Under the pieces are notes generated by a model. The model had not been told where the DNA came from, did not search any database, and worked only from the letters and a program-made list of their open reading frames with translations. From CAYYDH01 sp964470615 (GTDB lineage Bacteria; Patescibacteriota; Minisyncoccia; Minisyncoccales; GWA2-38-27), in the NCBI GenBank assembly GCA_964470615.1, contig CAYYDH010000007.1:1-19377 (forward strand): a stretch of DNA of 19,377 nt, read 5' to 3'. This document shows positions 1-6,545 of this stretch, piece by piece. Both the position numbers and the translations under genes were made by a program. The first letter of the stretch is position 1, and every line of letters starts with the position of its first letter.

Positions 1-1
1 T

Positions 2-217
2 AAACCAGGAGAAAAGCTTTTTGAAGAAATCCTGACTGCCGAAGAAGGAACAATCGCTACCCAAAATCAGAAGATTTTCAGGGCAAATCTTTCTGATATA
101 AGCGCAGAATTTTTAGAGAAAGAACTAGAGAAATTAAAGGGGCTGCCTGCGGGATTAGAAAATAATAAAATAATTGAAATTCTCCAAAGCGTGGTATCAA
201 GCTACCAAAGATCCTAA
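2..217 (+). CDS. C-terminal end of CapD/FlaA1-type polysaccharide biosynthesis protein (partial)
   Basis: The 5' end is cut by the window. The open frame gives 71 residues ending at TAA and begins with KPGEKLFEEILTAEEGTIAT. This matches the conserved (R/K)PGEKLxEEL(L/I) followed by an E-rich segment near the C-terminus of the CapD/FlaA1/PseB family of NAD-dependent UDP-N-acetylhexosamine 4,6-dehydratases and epimerases. These enzymes make modified UDP-sugars for capsule, O-antigen or glycoprotein glycans. The catalytic Rossmann domain lies outside the window, so dehydratase and epimerase cannot be told apart. The last residues (ENNKIIEILQSVVSSYQRS) are a normal family tail. The next gene starts 47 bp later with its own promoter-like sequence. 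Confidence 0.72.
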   Translation, partial: KPGEKLFEEILTAEEGTIATQNQKIFRANLSDISAEFLEKELEKLKGLPAGLENNKIIEILQSVVSSYQRS

Positions 218-233
218 AAAATTATTTTTATGC

Positions 234-255
234 TAAAATGAAACAAGGATAGAAT
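234..255 (+). promoter_or_regulatory. Probable promoter of the secreted metalloprotease gene (-10 boxes)
   Basis: Two overlapping -10 candidates precede the ATG at 264: an extended TGC-TAAAAT (231-239) and TAGAAT (250-255). Neither has a good -35 box. TAGAAT would start the RNA only a few bases before the ATG. An AAGGAT at 245-250 could be a weak ribosome binding site if the upstream box is used. Which is real cannot be decided from the sequence. Confidence 0.4.
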
Positions 256-263
256 TTCTTAAT

Positions 264-1967
264 ATGGCAAAAAACATAAAAAATCTTATTCTTTTCATTC
301 CCGTCGTCTTCGTGCTTTTTTTTGGACTGAAAACGCAGGCCGTGAGCAATGGCGGGTCTTTGAATTTTAACGTTGATTCTTCTTACGATGTAGGTGGACG
401 AAGCGAGGTAGCAACAGTATTGGTTAAAACCACTGCTAAGATTTATTTTTACATAGAAAAGAATTGGTGGGATCTCCAGAACTCCGACAAAAAGGACGAG
501 ACTCTAAACAATTTAGGCTTATTGTCGCAAGAGTTTGAAAGCAGCATTTACCCTAAACTGACTTCAGCTTTTGGCTCAGAATGGAGGCCAGGCATTGACG
601 GCGAAGAAAGAATCACCGTTTTGTTCCATTCCATGAAACAGGATGTCGGCGGCTATTTCCGGTCAGTAGACGAATATTTGAAACTTCAGATGCCGAATTC
701 AAATGAAAAAGAAATGCTTTATCTGCCGATTGCTGAAATTGATAATTCTCGGTTAAAAACTTTTTTAGCCCACGAGTTTATCCATCTGATTACCTTTAAC
801 CAAAAAGATAGGATTTTTGGGGTCTCTGAGGAGGTTTGGATGAACGAAGCCAGGGCCGAATATGCTATAACCTTTCTTGGCTATGATTTAGATTATGCCG
901 GTAGCAACTTGCAACGGAGAGTGCAAGATTTTCTAGAAAGACCAAATGATTCTGTTACCGAATGGCAGAATAAAAAATGGGATTATGGTTCTGTAAACAT
1001 TTTTACGCAATATCTAGTTGACCATTATGGGATCAGCATTTTAACGGATTCCTTGCAGACAAAACTAGTGGGAATTCCAGCGATAAACCAAGCTTTAAGT
1101 AAAAACGGATTTACAGAAGATTTCTCGCAGATATTCACCGACTGGACAATAGCTGCGTTTGTAAATAACTGTTCGTTAGGCTCGGGTTACTGCTATCTTA
1201 GTGAAAACCTTACCAATCTTAAAGTAGCGCCCGTTCTTAACTTTTTACCGTTGTCGGGCAAAAGCTTTTTGTCCGTCAGCAATGTTACTAAAAACTGGGC
1301 AGGAGAGTGGCAAAGATTCATCGGTGGAAACAGTACCCTGAAGCTGGAATTCCAGGGGCTGGCCGGTCTTAATTTCAAGGTTCCCTGCTTGGTTCAGGAT
1401 AAAAACGGAAACTTTAAAATACAATTCTTGGTACTTGATAAAGACCAAAGGGGAGAGATTCAGGTTGCGGATTTTGGCACAGAAAACAAAGCCTTGATAA
1501 TCATTCCTTCCTTGCAAACAAAAACTAGTGGGTTTAACGGAGTTGAACTGACGTACCCTTTCACTTTTACAGTAGTGGCTGGCAATACGGTTGATGAAAC
1601 AGAAATTCAGAATCAGCTTCTTGCCCAAATTGATTTTTTGCAAAAAGAAATTGCTAAAATTCAAGCCCAAATAGATGCTATTTTAGGCAGTAAAAAAGCT
1701 TCTTGTTCTGCCATAAGTTCTAATCTTTTTTTTGGAATGAGAGATTCCCAGGTCTCATGCCTCCAGGAGTTTCTGAAGCTTCAGGGGGTTGATGTTTATC
1801 CTGAAGGGCTAGTAACGGGATTTTTTGGTAGCTTAACCCAGCAGGCGGTTATAAGGTTCCAGGAAAGATATGCTGCAGATATTTTAGCCCCAATAGGTCT
1901 TGCTAGGGGGACGGGAATTGTCGGTCCTCAAACCAGGGCAAAAATAAATCAGCTGAAAAGCCAATAA
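264..1967 (+). CDS. Secreted gluzincin-like metalloprotease with peptidoglycan-binding domain
   Basis: Exported 567-residue protein. Residues 1-27 are a lysine-containing start, a hydrophobic core and a TQAVS cleavage region typical of a Sec signal peptide. The next ~270 residues contain HEFIH at 170-174 and, 20 residues on, WMNEARAEY, with E195 placed as the third zinc ligand of the gluzincin (peptidase MA) clan. Residues ~320-440 are beta-rich and unassigned. Residues 445-475 form a short coiled coil (EIQNQLLAQIDFLQKEIAKI). Residues 480-567 are a peptidoglycan-binding-1-like repeat (VSCLQEFL, TGFFGSLTQQAV, GTGIVGPQTRAKIN), a C-terminal arrangement very common in Parcubacteria. I infer a zinc peptidase held at the cell wall after Sec export. 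The substrate is unknown. Family confidence is high for the wall-binding domain and moderate for the protease. Confidence 0.82.
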   Translation: MAKNIKNLILFIPVVFVLFFGLKTQAVSNGGSLNFNVDSSYDVGGRSEVATVLVKTTAKIYFYIEKNWWDLQNSDKKDETLNNLGLLSQEFESSIYPKLTSAFGSEWRPGIDGEERITVLFHSMKQDVGGYFRSVDEYLKLQMPNSNEKEMLYLPIAEIDNSRLKTFLAHEFIHLITFNQKDRIFGVSEEVWMNEARAEYAITFLGYDLDYAGSNLQRRVQDFLERPNDSVTEWQNKKWDYGSVNIFTQYLVDHYGISILTDSLQTKLVGIPAINQALSKNGFTEDFSQIFTDWTIAAFVNNCSLGSGYCYLSENLTNLKVAPVLNFLPLSGKSFLSVSNVTKNWAGEWQRFIGGNSTLKLEFQGLAGLNFKVPCLVQDKNGNFKIQFLVLDKDQRGEIQVADFGTENKALIIIPSLQTKTSGFNGVELTYPFTFTVVAGNTVDETEIQNQLLAQIDFLQKEIAKIQAQIDAILGSKKASCSAISSNLFFGMRDSQVSCLQEFLKLQGVDVYPEGLVTGFFGSLTQQAVIRFQERYAADILAPIGLARGTGIVGPQTRAKINQLKSQ

Positions 1968-1971
1968 ACTA

Positions 1972-2000
1972 TTGACAAATTCTCGTAATCCTGCTAATAT
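1972..2000 (+). promoter_or_regulatory. Strong sigma70-type promoter for the small RNA at 2007
   Basis: A consensus -35 TTGACA (1972-1977) is followed after exactly 17 bases by -10 TAATAT (1995-2000). Transcription should begin near 2007, just after the metalloprotease stop codon and just before a structured segment that ends in a terminator. This is one of the best promoter matches in the window. Confidence 0.8.
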
Positions 2001-2006
2001 CAAGAT

Positions 2007-2087
2007 AGTGAGTGTGTCCCGTTGCGAAACGGAAACTCTATAATAAGTCGGCTAAAGACCCTACTTAAGCAGGGTCTTTTGCTTTTT
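2007..2087 (+). ncRNA. Candidate structured small RNA (or attenuator leader), family unknown
   Basis: The RNA starts just downstream of a consensus promoter and ends in an intrinsic terminator, giving about 80 nt. Visible structure: CCGTT (2019-2023) pairs with AACGG (2028-2032) around a GCGA (GNRA-type) tetraloop. An outer GAGT (2010-2013) pairs with ACTC (2035-2038) across an asymmetric internal loop. A linker, AAUAAGUCGGCU, then leads to the terminator. I do not recognise a known riboswitch or sRNA family. It could be an attenuator for the downstream cysteine-rich gene. That gene has its own possible promoter after the terminator, so a free sRNA is at least as likely. Its first bases are complementary to the murB leader. 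Confidence 0.55.
2054..2087 (+). terminator. Intrinsic terminator ending the small RNA
   Basis: AAAGACCCT (2054-2062) pairs perfectly with AGGGTCTTT (2071-2079) around the 8-nt loop ACTTAAGC, followed by TTTTGCTTTTT. A 9-bp stem with a U-rich tail is a classic Rho-independent terminator. It lies between the promoter at 1972 and the next gene. Confidence 0.85.
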
Positions 2088-2107
2088 ATAGAAGATTTAA
2101 TTATAAT
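2079..2107 (+). promoter_or_regulatory. Possible promoter of the cysteine-rich exported protein
   Basis: TTGCTT (2079-2084) lies in the U-tract of the preceding terminator and is followed after 17 bases by a perfect TATAAT (2102-2107). Transcription would begin near 2114. That is past the first ATG at 2110 and about 8 bases before the in-frame ATG at 2122, so use of this promoter implies the later start codon. Confidence 0.5.
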
Positions 2108-2109
2108 AG

Positions 2110-2697
2110 ATGAAGCTGCTTATGAAAACAAAAACCCTTATCTTAATTACCGTAGCCTTGTTAGTTTTTCCTGCCCTCACTTTGGCAGAAGTGATAAGAC
2201 CAACCAGAGCTTTTATTTATTTTAACCAAGATAACAGTCCCCACAGTCGACCGGTTGATTTTGCTATCAACTGTTATGACATTGAGGGATCTGGCGTTTT
2301 TTCTTTTTCAGCCAGCTGCCCCAGTTATGGCTGTAAGATATTGAATAGCTTTGATACCGGAGACAAACAAATTAGCTACTGCGATTTAACGGGCGAGACA
2401 GAAGGTAAGAAATTTGAGGTAGAAAAGTACTCCGGATCTCCTGTTTTTAACTGCGCCGATTTAACGCCCTATGATTTTTCTTTTTGCGACGAAGAAAGTT
2501 GCAAGTATGTTAAAGAAGGAAACTTGGTGAAAGAAGCAGAGTCCGACGAGCAACTTAGGCAAAAAGAACCAGAGTTTTTTGTCGGTCGAGAGTGTGAGAT
2601 GACTTTTGATATTCACGTAATTGAGAAAGGATTTTTTAAATCGCTACTTGATTCTATCAGATGTTTCTTCATGAGATTATTCGGAAAAAATTGCTAA
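2110..2697 (+). CDS. Cysteine-rich exported protein of unknown function
   Basis: 195 residues from ATG 2110, or 191 from the in-frame ATG at 2122, which the upstream TATAAT favours. The N-terminus (MKTKTLILITVALLVFPALTLAEV) is a clear signal peptide. The mature part has about ten cysteines in short motifs such as SCPSYGC, YCDL, NCADL, FCDEESC and RECEM, which suggests disulfides outside the membrane. The C-terminal ~22 residues (GFFKSLLDSIRCFFMRLF) are hydrophobic with basic residues and could be an amphipathic or membrane-anchoring helix. I recognise no family or catalytic motif. It sits between the wall-binding protease and murB, consistent with a surface role but not proving it. Confidence 0.7.
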   Translation: MKLLMKTKTLILITVALLVFPALTLAEVIRPTRAFIYFNQDNSPHSRPVDFAINCYDIEGSGVFSFSASCPSYGCKILNSFDTGDKQISYCDLTGETEGKKFEVEKYSGSPVFNCADLTPYDFSFCDEESCKYVKEGNLVKEAESDEQLRQKEPEFFVGRECEMTFDIHVIEKGFFKSLLDSIRCFFMRLFGKNC

Positions 2698-2702
2698 TCC
2701 TA

Positions 2703-2730
2703 TTGTTTGATTTTACTATATTGGTATAAT
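2703..2730 (+). promoter_or_regulatory. Promoter of murB
   Basis: TTGTTT (2703-2708), a 16-base spacer, then a perfect TATAAT (2725-2730) preceded by TGG, which gives an extended -10. Predicted transcription start is near 2737, exactly where the leader hairpin begins. It lies a few bases after the stop codon of the cysteine-rich gene. Confidence 0.7.
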
Positions 2731-2736
2731 AAAAAC

Positions 2737-2792
2737 GAGCCGGAAGGTAGCACTCACTAAAGACTTAGTATTGGAGTTAACTCTTCCGGCTC
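2737..2792 (+). promoter_or_regulatory. 5'-terminal hairpin in the murB mRNA leader
   Basis: GAGCCGGAAG (2737-2746) pairs perfectly over 10 bp with CTTCCGGCTC (2783-2792). Inside, ACTC (2752-2755) can pair with GAGT (2774-2777), and ACTAA (2756-2760) with TTAGT (2765-2769) around AGAC. The hairpin starts at the predicted +1 and ends one base before a TTG and 12 bases before the ATG of murB. No U-tract follows, so it is not a typical terminator. It may protect the mRNA 5' end or control translation. No known riboswitch family is recognised. Confidence 0.6.
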
Positions 2793-2804
2793 TTGAATTA
2801 TTCA

Positions 2805-3752
2805 ATGGATATAAGAGAAAAACTGCCAGGGATCAAAGAAAATATCGCCCTGTCTGAATACACTACTTTTAAAATCGGCGGTCCCGCCCGTTATTTTTTT
2901 TCAGCTAAAACCGAAAAAGATTTAATTAAGGTAATAAAAATAGCAAAGGATTTTAAGCTGCCATTTTCTATTCTTGGCGGAGGAAGCAATATTTTAGTTT
3001 CTGATAGAGGATACAAGGGTTTAATCATACATAACCTAAGCTCTGGGCTTCAAATCTTAAACTCTAGGGTTATTGCTGGGGCCGGTGTCAAATTGTCCGA
3101 GGCAGTAAAGGCGGCAGCAAAAGATGGTTTTTCTGGCTTAGAGTGGGCAGCTGGAATTCCCGGAACGCTTGGGGGGGCAATTTACGGCAACGCAGGTGCT
3201 TTTTGGCTTTCAATGCGAGATATTGTTAAAAGCGTTAAGGTCTTAGACTTAAAATCCCTGAAGATTAAGAACTTTTCCCAGAAGGATTGCCTTTTTTTTA
3301 GCAAAGACAGTATTTTTAAGCATGATAAGGATTTAGTAATTCTTTCCGTGGTTTTAAAATTGGAGAAAGGGAATAAGAAAAAAATGCAAGAAAAGATAAA
3401 AGAATACATAAATTATAGAAAAGAAAACCACCTCTTGGATTTTCCTTCGGCTGGTTGCGTTTTTAAGAACTATACTCCGGAAATCAAAAACCAGAAGCTT
3501 TTTAAGAAGTTTCCTGAGCTAATAGATTTTAACAAGAAAGGAAGAATACCTTCTGCTTATTTGGTTGAAATGTGCGGATTAAAGGGAAAAAAAATAGGAC
3601 GGGCACAAATATCAAAGAAACACGCTAATTTTGTCGTGAACCTGGGAGGAGCGAAAGCTAGCGACGTTAAGAAATTAATAAAGCTAGCAAAGCAAAGGGT
3701 AAAAATCAAATTTGGCGTGGTTCTAGAAGAGGAAATTCAATACCTTGGATAG
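2805..3752 (+). CDS. murB: UDP-N-acetylenolpyruvoylglucosamine reductase MurB
   Basis: 315 residues from ATG 2805. A TTG at 2793, abutting the leader hairpin, would add four residues and cannot be excluded. MurB is the cytoplasmic FAD enzyme that uses NADPH to reduce UDP-GlcNAc-enolpyruvate to UDP-MurNAc. The FAD domain shows TTFKIGGPA, LGGGSNILVSD and GIPGTLGGAIYGNAG. The C-terminal substrate domain shows FPSAGCVFKN, CGLKGKKIGRAQISKKHANF and a closing LEEEI with the catalytic glutamate. The usual catalytic serine of GS(V/F)F is Cys218 here (GCVFKN). Compact length fits a type II MurB. It is monocistronic: own promoter, structured leader, and a terminator at 3790. Confidence 0.95.
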   Translation: MDIREKLPGIKENIALSEYTTFKIGGPARYFFSAKTEKDLIKVIKIAKDFKLPFSILGGGSNILVSDRGYKGLIIHNLSSGLQILNSRVIAGAGVKLSEAVKAAAKDGFSGLEWAAGIPGTLGGAIYGNAGAFWLSMRDIVKSVKVLDLKSLKIKNFSQKDCLFFSKDSIFKHDKDLVILSVVLKLEKGNKKKMQEKIKEYINYRKENHLLDFPSAGCVFKNYTPEIKNQKLFKKFPELIDFNKKGRIPSAYLVEMCGLKGKKIGRAQISKKHANFVVNLGGAKASDVKKLIKLAKQRVKIKFGVVLEEEIQYLG

Positions 3753-3789
3753 AAAAGCGAGAAGATCAATTAAGCGATTTAGTTCTGAG

Positions 3790-3815
3790 CCCGCATTGAA
3801 AAATGCGGGTTTTTC
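3790..3815 (+). terminator. Intrinsic terminator after murB
   Basis: CCCGCATT (3790-3797) pairs perfectly with AATGCGGG (3802-3809) around a GAAA tetraloop, followed by TTTTTC. A strong Rho-independent terminator 38 bp after the murB stop. Its right arm and loop overlap the proposed secA -35 box. Confidence 0.9.
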
Positions 3816-3824
3816 GTATAGAAT
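3796..3824 (+). promoter_or_regulatory. secA promoter, with -35 in the murB terminator loop
   Basis: TTGAAA (3796-3801, 5 of 6 consensus bases) spans the terminator loop. After exactly 17 bases comes TAGAAT (3819-3824, 5 of 6). Predicted start is near 3831, leaving about 3 bases before the secA ATG, so a nearly leaderless mRNA is expected. No Shine-Dalgarno sequence is visible in TTAATCCACC before the ATG, which agrees. Confidence 0.65.
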
Positions 3825-3833
3825 TAATCCACC

Positions 3834-6266
3834 ATGTCTCTTATCAGCAAGATTTTTGGCGATGCCAATGAAAAGTACATAAAGAAGCTTGATCCTATTA
3901 TCAATGGGATAAATTTGCTTGAACCAGAATTCCAGAAGCTTTCCGATGTTGGGCTGAAAGAAAAAACAGTAGAATTTAAAGAACGGCTGGGAAAAGGGGA
4001 GACCTTGGATGATTTACTCCCAGAGGCCTTTTCTTTAGTCAGAGAAGCGGCTAAAAGAACGCTGGGCCAGCGGCATTTTGACGTCCAATTGATCGGCGGC
4101 ATTGTTCTCCACGAAGGCAAGATTGCTGAGATGAAAACCGGCGAAGGAAAAACCCTGGTTGCCACCTTGTCGACTTATTTAAACGCCATTGGAGGCAAGG
4201 GCGTCCATATTGTTACTGTTAATGACTACTTGGCCAAAAGAGACATGGTTTGGATGGGACAAATTTATGATGCTCTGGGCTTATCAGTCGCTTGCATTGT
4301 TCACGAGGCAGCCCATCTTTACGACCCAAAGTATCAGGCAGAAGATAGCGGGAAAGACAAAGAGAGAGATTTACTCGGCGGGTTTAAGGTTGTAGAAAGC
4401 TATTTAAGGCCTGTTTCTAGAAAAGAGGCCTATTCAGCTGATATTGTTTACGGTACGAACAACGAATACGGATTCGATTATTTGAAAGATAATCTAGTAT
4501 ATGATTTAAAAGATAGAGTCCAACGGGAATTCAATTTTGCTATTGTTGATGAGGTTGATTCCATTCTAATTGACGAAGCTAGGACTCCTTTAATAATTTC
4601 TGGACAAGCTGAAGAATCGACAGAAAGATATTATCAATTTGCTAAACTTGTTTCTACCCTGAAAGAAGGGGAAGACTTCACCATTGACGAAAAGATGCGG
4701 GCCGCCACCTTTACAGACGCTGGGCAGAACAAGATAGTACAGGCTTTAGGAAACGATCCCTGGCTGAAAAATGATATTGCCGTTACTCACCAGTTAGAGG
4801 AGGCATTAAAGGCGCGGACTTTCTTTAGGCGCGACAAAGAATACGTGATAAAAGACGGCCAGATTATTATTGTTGATGAATTCACGGGTCGTTTGATGCC
4901 GGGCCGTCGATGGTCGGGTGGACTTCATCAGGCCGTAGAGGCCAAGGAAGGCGTAAAAGTGCAGGCCGAATCTAAGACTTATGCTACGATTACTTTCCAG
5001 AACTACTTCAGGATGTACAAAAAGCTAGCTGGTATGACCGGTACCGCCATGACATCAGCCGAAGAGTTTGACAAGGTGTATAAGCTGGATGCTGTGACCG
5101 TACCGACCAACAAGCCGATGATAAGAAACGACCTAAGAGACAGAATTTACAAAACAGTGGATGGGAAGTTTGGGGCGGTGGTGAAAGAAATTAAGGAAAG
5201 GAATAAAAAAGGCCAGCCGGTTTTAGTCGGCACGGTTTCAATAGAAAAGAACGAATATTTGGGAAAAATGTTAGATGTTGAAGGTATCCCTCATAAGATA
5301 TTAAATGCTAAAAACCACGAGCAAGAAGGTGCTGTTATAGCCCAGGCAGGAAGATTCGGAGCTGTAACTATTGCCACTAATATGGCTGGGCGCGGCGTAG
5401 ACATAATTTTAGGCGGCAACCCAGCAGATCCTGTTGAGCGAGAAAAAGTCCTTCGGGCCGGCGGTCTTCATGTCATTGGTACAGAAAGACATGAAGCAAG
5501 ACGCATAGATAATCAGTTAAGAGGTCGTTCTGGCCGGCAAGGAGATTCCGGCTCTTCGCAGTTCTATGTTTCTTTGGAAGACGACCTGATGCGGATTTTT
5601 GGAGGAGATAGAATAAAGTCAATGATGGGCACGCTTAATTTGTCTGACGACCAGTCAATTGAAGTTGGTATTATTTCCAAAGCCATTGAGTCGGCCCAGT
5701 CAAAGATAGAGGGTTTTAACTTTGATTTAAGAAAGCATATTTTAGAATACGATGACGTGATGAACAGGCACAGAGAAGTGTTTTATAAAAAAAGACGGGA
5801 GATTTTGGAAAAATCAGACAAAGGAGAGCTAAAACCGTTGATGCTGGAAATAATTGAAAGAGCCGGTTTAGCTAAAGAAGAATACGAGAAGAAAGAAAAA
5901 GAAATTGGCTTAGAGAGTATGCGACAAACAGAGAAGTTTGTTTGTCTGCGAGTTTATGACTATTTTTGGATGGAGCACTTAGAGAACATGGAGTATCTTC
6001 GTGATTCTGTTCGTTTGCGCGCCTATGGTCAGCAGGATCCTTTAGTAGAATACAAAAAGGAAGGGCACAGAATGTTTCAAGAGCTGTTGGATACCTTTGA
6101 AGCCAATATTGCTGGCACCATAATGAAGGTTGGTCCGCAAGCTCAAAAACCAGTCCAGATCAAACAGGCTTCAAGCCAGGGTTTAGCTGCTAAAAAAGAA
6201 GTTGGCAGGAATGACTTATGTCCTTGCGGTAGCGGGAAGAAGTATAAAAGGTGTTGCGGGAAATAG
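3834..6266 (+). CDS. secA: Preprotein translocase ATPase SecA
   Basis: 810 residues, a complete SecA motor that pushes preproteins through SecYEG. Walker A is KTGEGKT (101-107) and Walker B is DEVD (239-242), within the signature DEVDSILIDEARTP. Further marks are YGTNNEYGFDYLKDN (206-220), GMTGTA in the preprotein cross-linking region, TNMAGRGVDI and the Arg-finger region QLRGRSGRQGD. The C-terminus ends in a zinc SEC-C motif with Cys796, Cys798, Cys807 and Cys808 (CPCGSGKKYKRCC), which binds SecB or ribosomes in other bacteria. Between ~157 and ~196 there is a charged insertion (HEAAHLYDPKYQ onward) known in one SecA subfamily. It is shorter than the 901-residue E. coli protein. The next gene follows after 1 bp. 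Confidence 0.97.
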   Translation: MSLISKIFGDANEKYIKKLDPIINGINLLEPEFQKLSDVGLKEKTVEFKERLGKGETLDDLLPEAFSLVREAAKRTLGQRHFDVQLIGGIVLHEGKIAEMKTGEGKTLVATLSTYLNAIGGKGVHIVTVNDYLAKRDMVWMGQIYDALGLSVACIVHEAAHLYDPKYQAEDSGKDKERDLLGGFKVVESYLRPVSRKEAYSADIVYGTNNEYGFDYLKDNLVYDLKDRVQREFNFAIVDEVDSILIDEARTPLIISGQAEESTERYYQFAKLVSTLKEGEDFTIDEKMRAATFTDAGQNKIVQALGNDPWLKNDIAVTHQLEEALKARTFFRRDKEYVIKDGQIIIVDEFTGRLMPGRRWSGGLHQAVEAKEGVKVQAESKTYATITFQNYFRMYKKLAGMTGTAMTSAEEFDKVYKLDAVTVPTNKPMIRNDLRDRIYKTVDGKFGAVVKEIKERNKKGQPVLVGTVSIEKNEYLGKMLDVEGIPHKILNAKNHEQEGAVIAQAGRFGAVTIATNMAGRGVDIILGGNPADPVEREKVLRAGGLHVIGTERHEARRIDNQLRGRSGRQGDSGSSQFYVSLEDDLMRIFGGDRIKSMMGTLNLSDDQSIEVGIISKAIESAQSKIEGFNFDLRKHILEYDDVMNRHREVFYKKRREILEKSDKGELKPLMLEIIERAGLAKEEYEKKEKEIGLESMRQTEKFVCLRVYDYFWMEHLENMEYLRDSVRLRAYGQQDPLVEYKKEGHRMFQELLDTFEANIAGTIMKVGPQAQKPVQIKQASSQGLAAKKEVGRNDLCPCGSGKKYKRCCGK

Positions 6267-6267
6267 T

Positions 6268-6531
6268 ATGGAAAATTTAGAGCAACGAATACAGGCGATT
6301 GAGGAACGGAACAAAAAAGTAGAATCTGATAAAGCATGGGAAACAAGCTGGACGAGGCGAATTTTGCTAACATCGTTTACTTACTTGGCCGTTGGGATAT
6401 ATTTATGGGCGATTAAAATAACGAGACCATGGCTCAATGCTATTGTGCCCGCCGTAGCATTTATGATCTCAACTTTGACTATGCCTCTTTTCAAGAAGTT
6501 ATGGTTAAGACATTTGCGAACTAAGAAATAA
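6268..6531 (+). CDS. Small membrane protein with N-terminal coiled coil
   Basis: 87 residues from ATG 6268, one base after the secA stop. The same frame is open further upstream inside secA, but the ATG after the stop fits the protein best. Residues 1-25 are a charged, heptad-like helix (ENLEQRIQAIEERNKKVE). Residues ~30-52 and ~56-72 are hydrophobic, with TRRILLTSFTYLAVGIYLW, RPWLNAIVP and STLTMPLFKKLW. This pattern (RRILLT, PWLNAIVP, STLTLP) occurs in short conserved bacterial membrane proteins of unknown function. Tight linkage to secA suggests co-transcription. A role in export is only a guess. Confidence 0.75.
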   Translation: MENLEQRIQAIEERNKKVESDKAWETSWTRRILLTSFTYLAVGIYLWAIKITRPWLNAIVPAVAFMISTLTMPLFKKLWLRHLRTKK

Positions 6532-6545
6532 GTTTAAAAAGTGCT

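Noticed and set aside
1245..1670. 141-residue minus-strand open frame inside the metalloprotease gene
   Set aside because: It is antisense to a strongly supported gene, with no recognisable motif or start signals.
2022..2225. 67-residue open frame starting inside the small RNA
   Set aside because: It crosses the terminator at 2054-2087 and overlaps the better supported signal-peptide protein in another frame.
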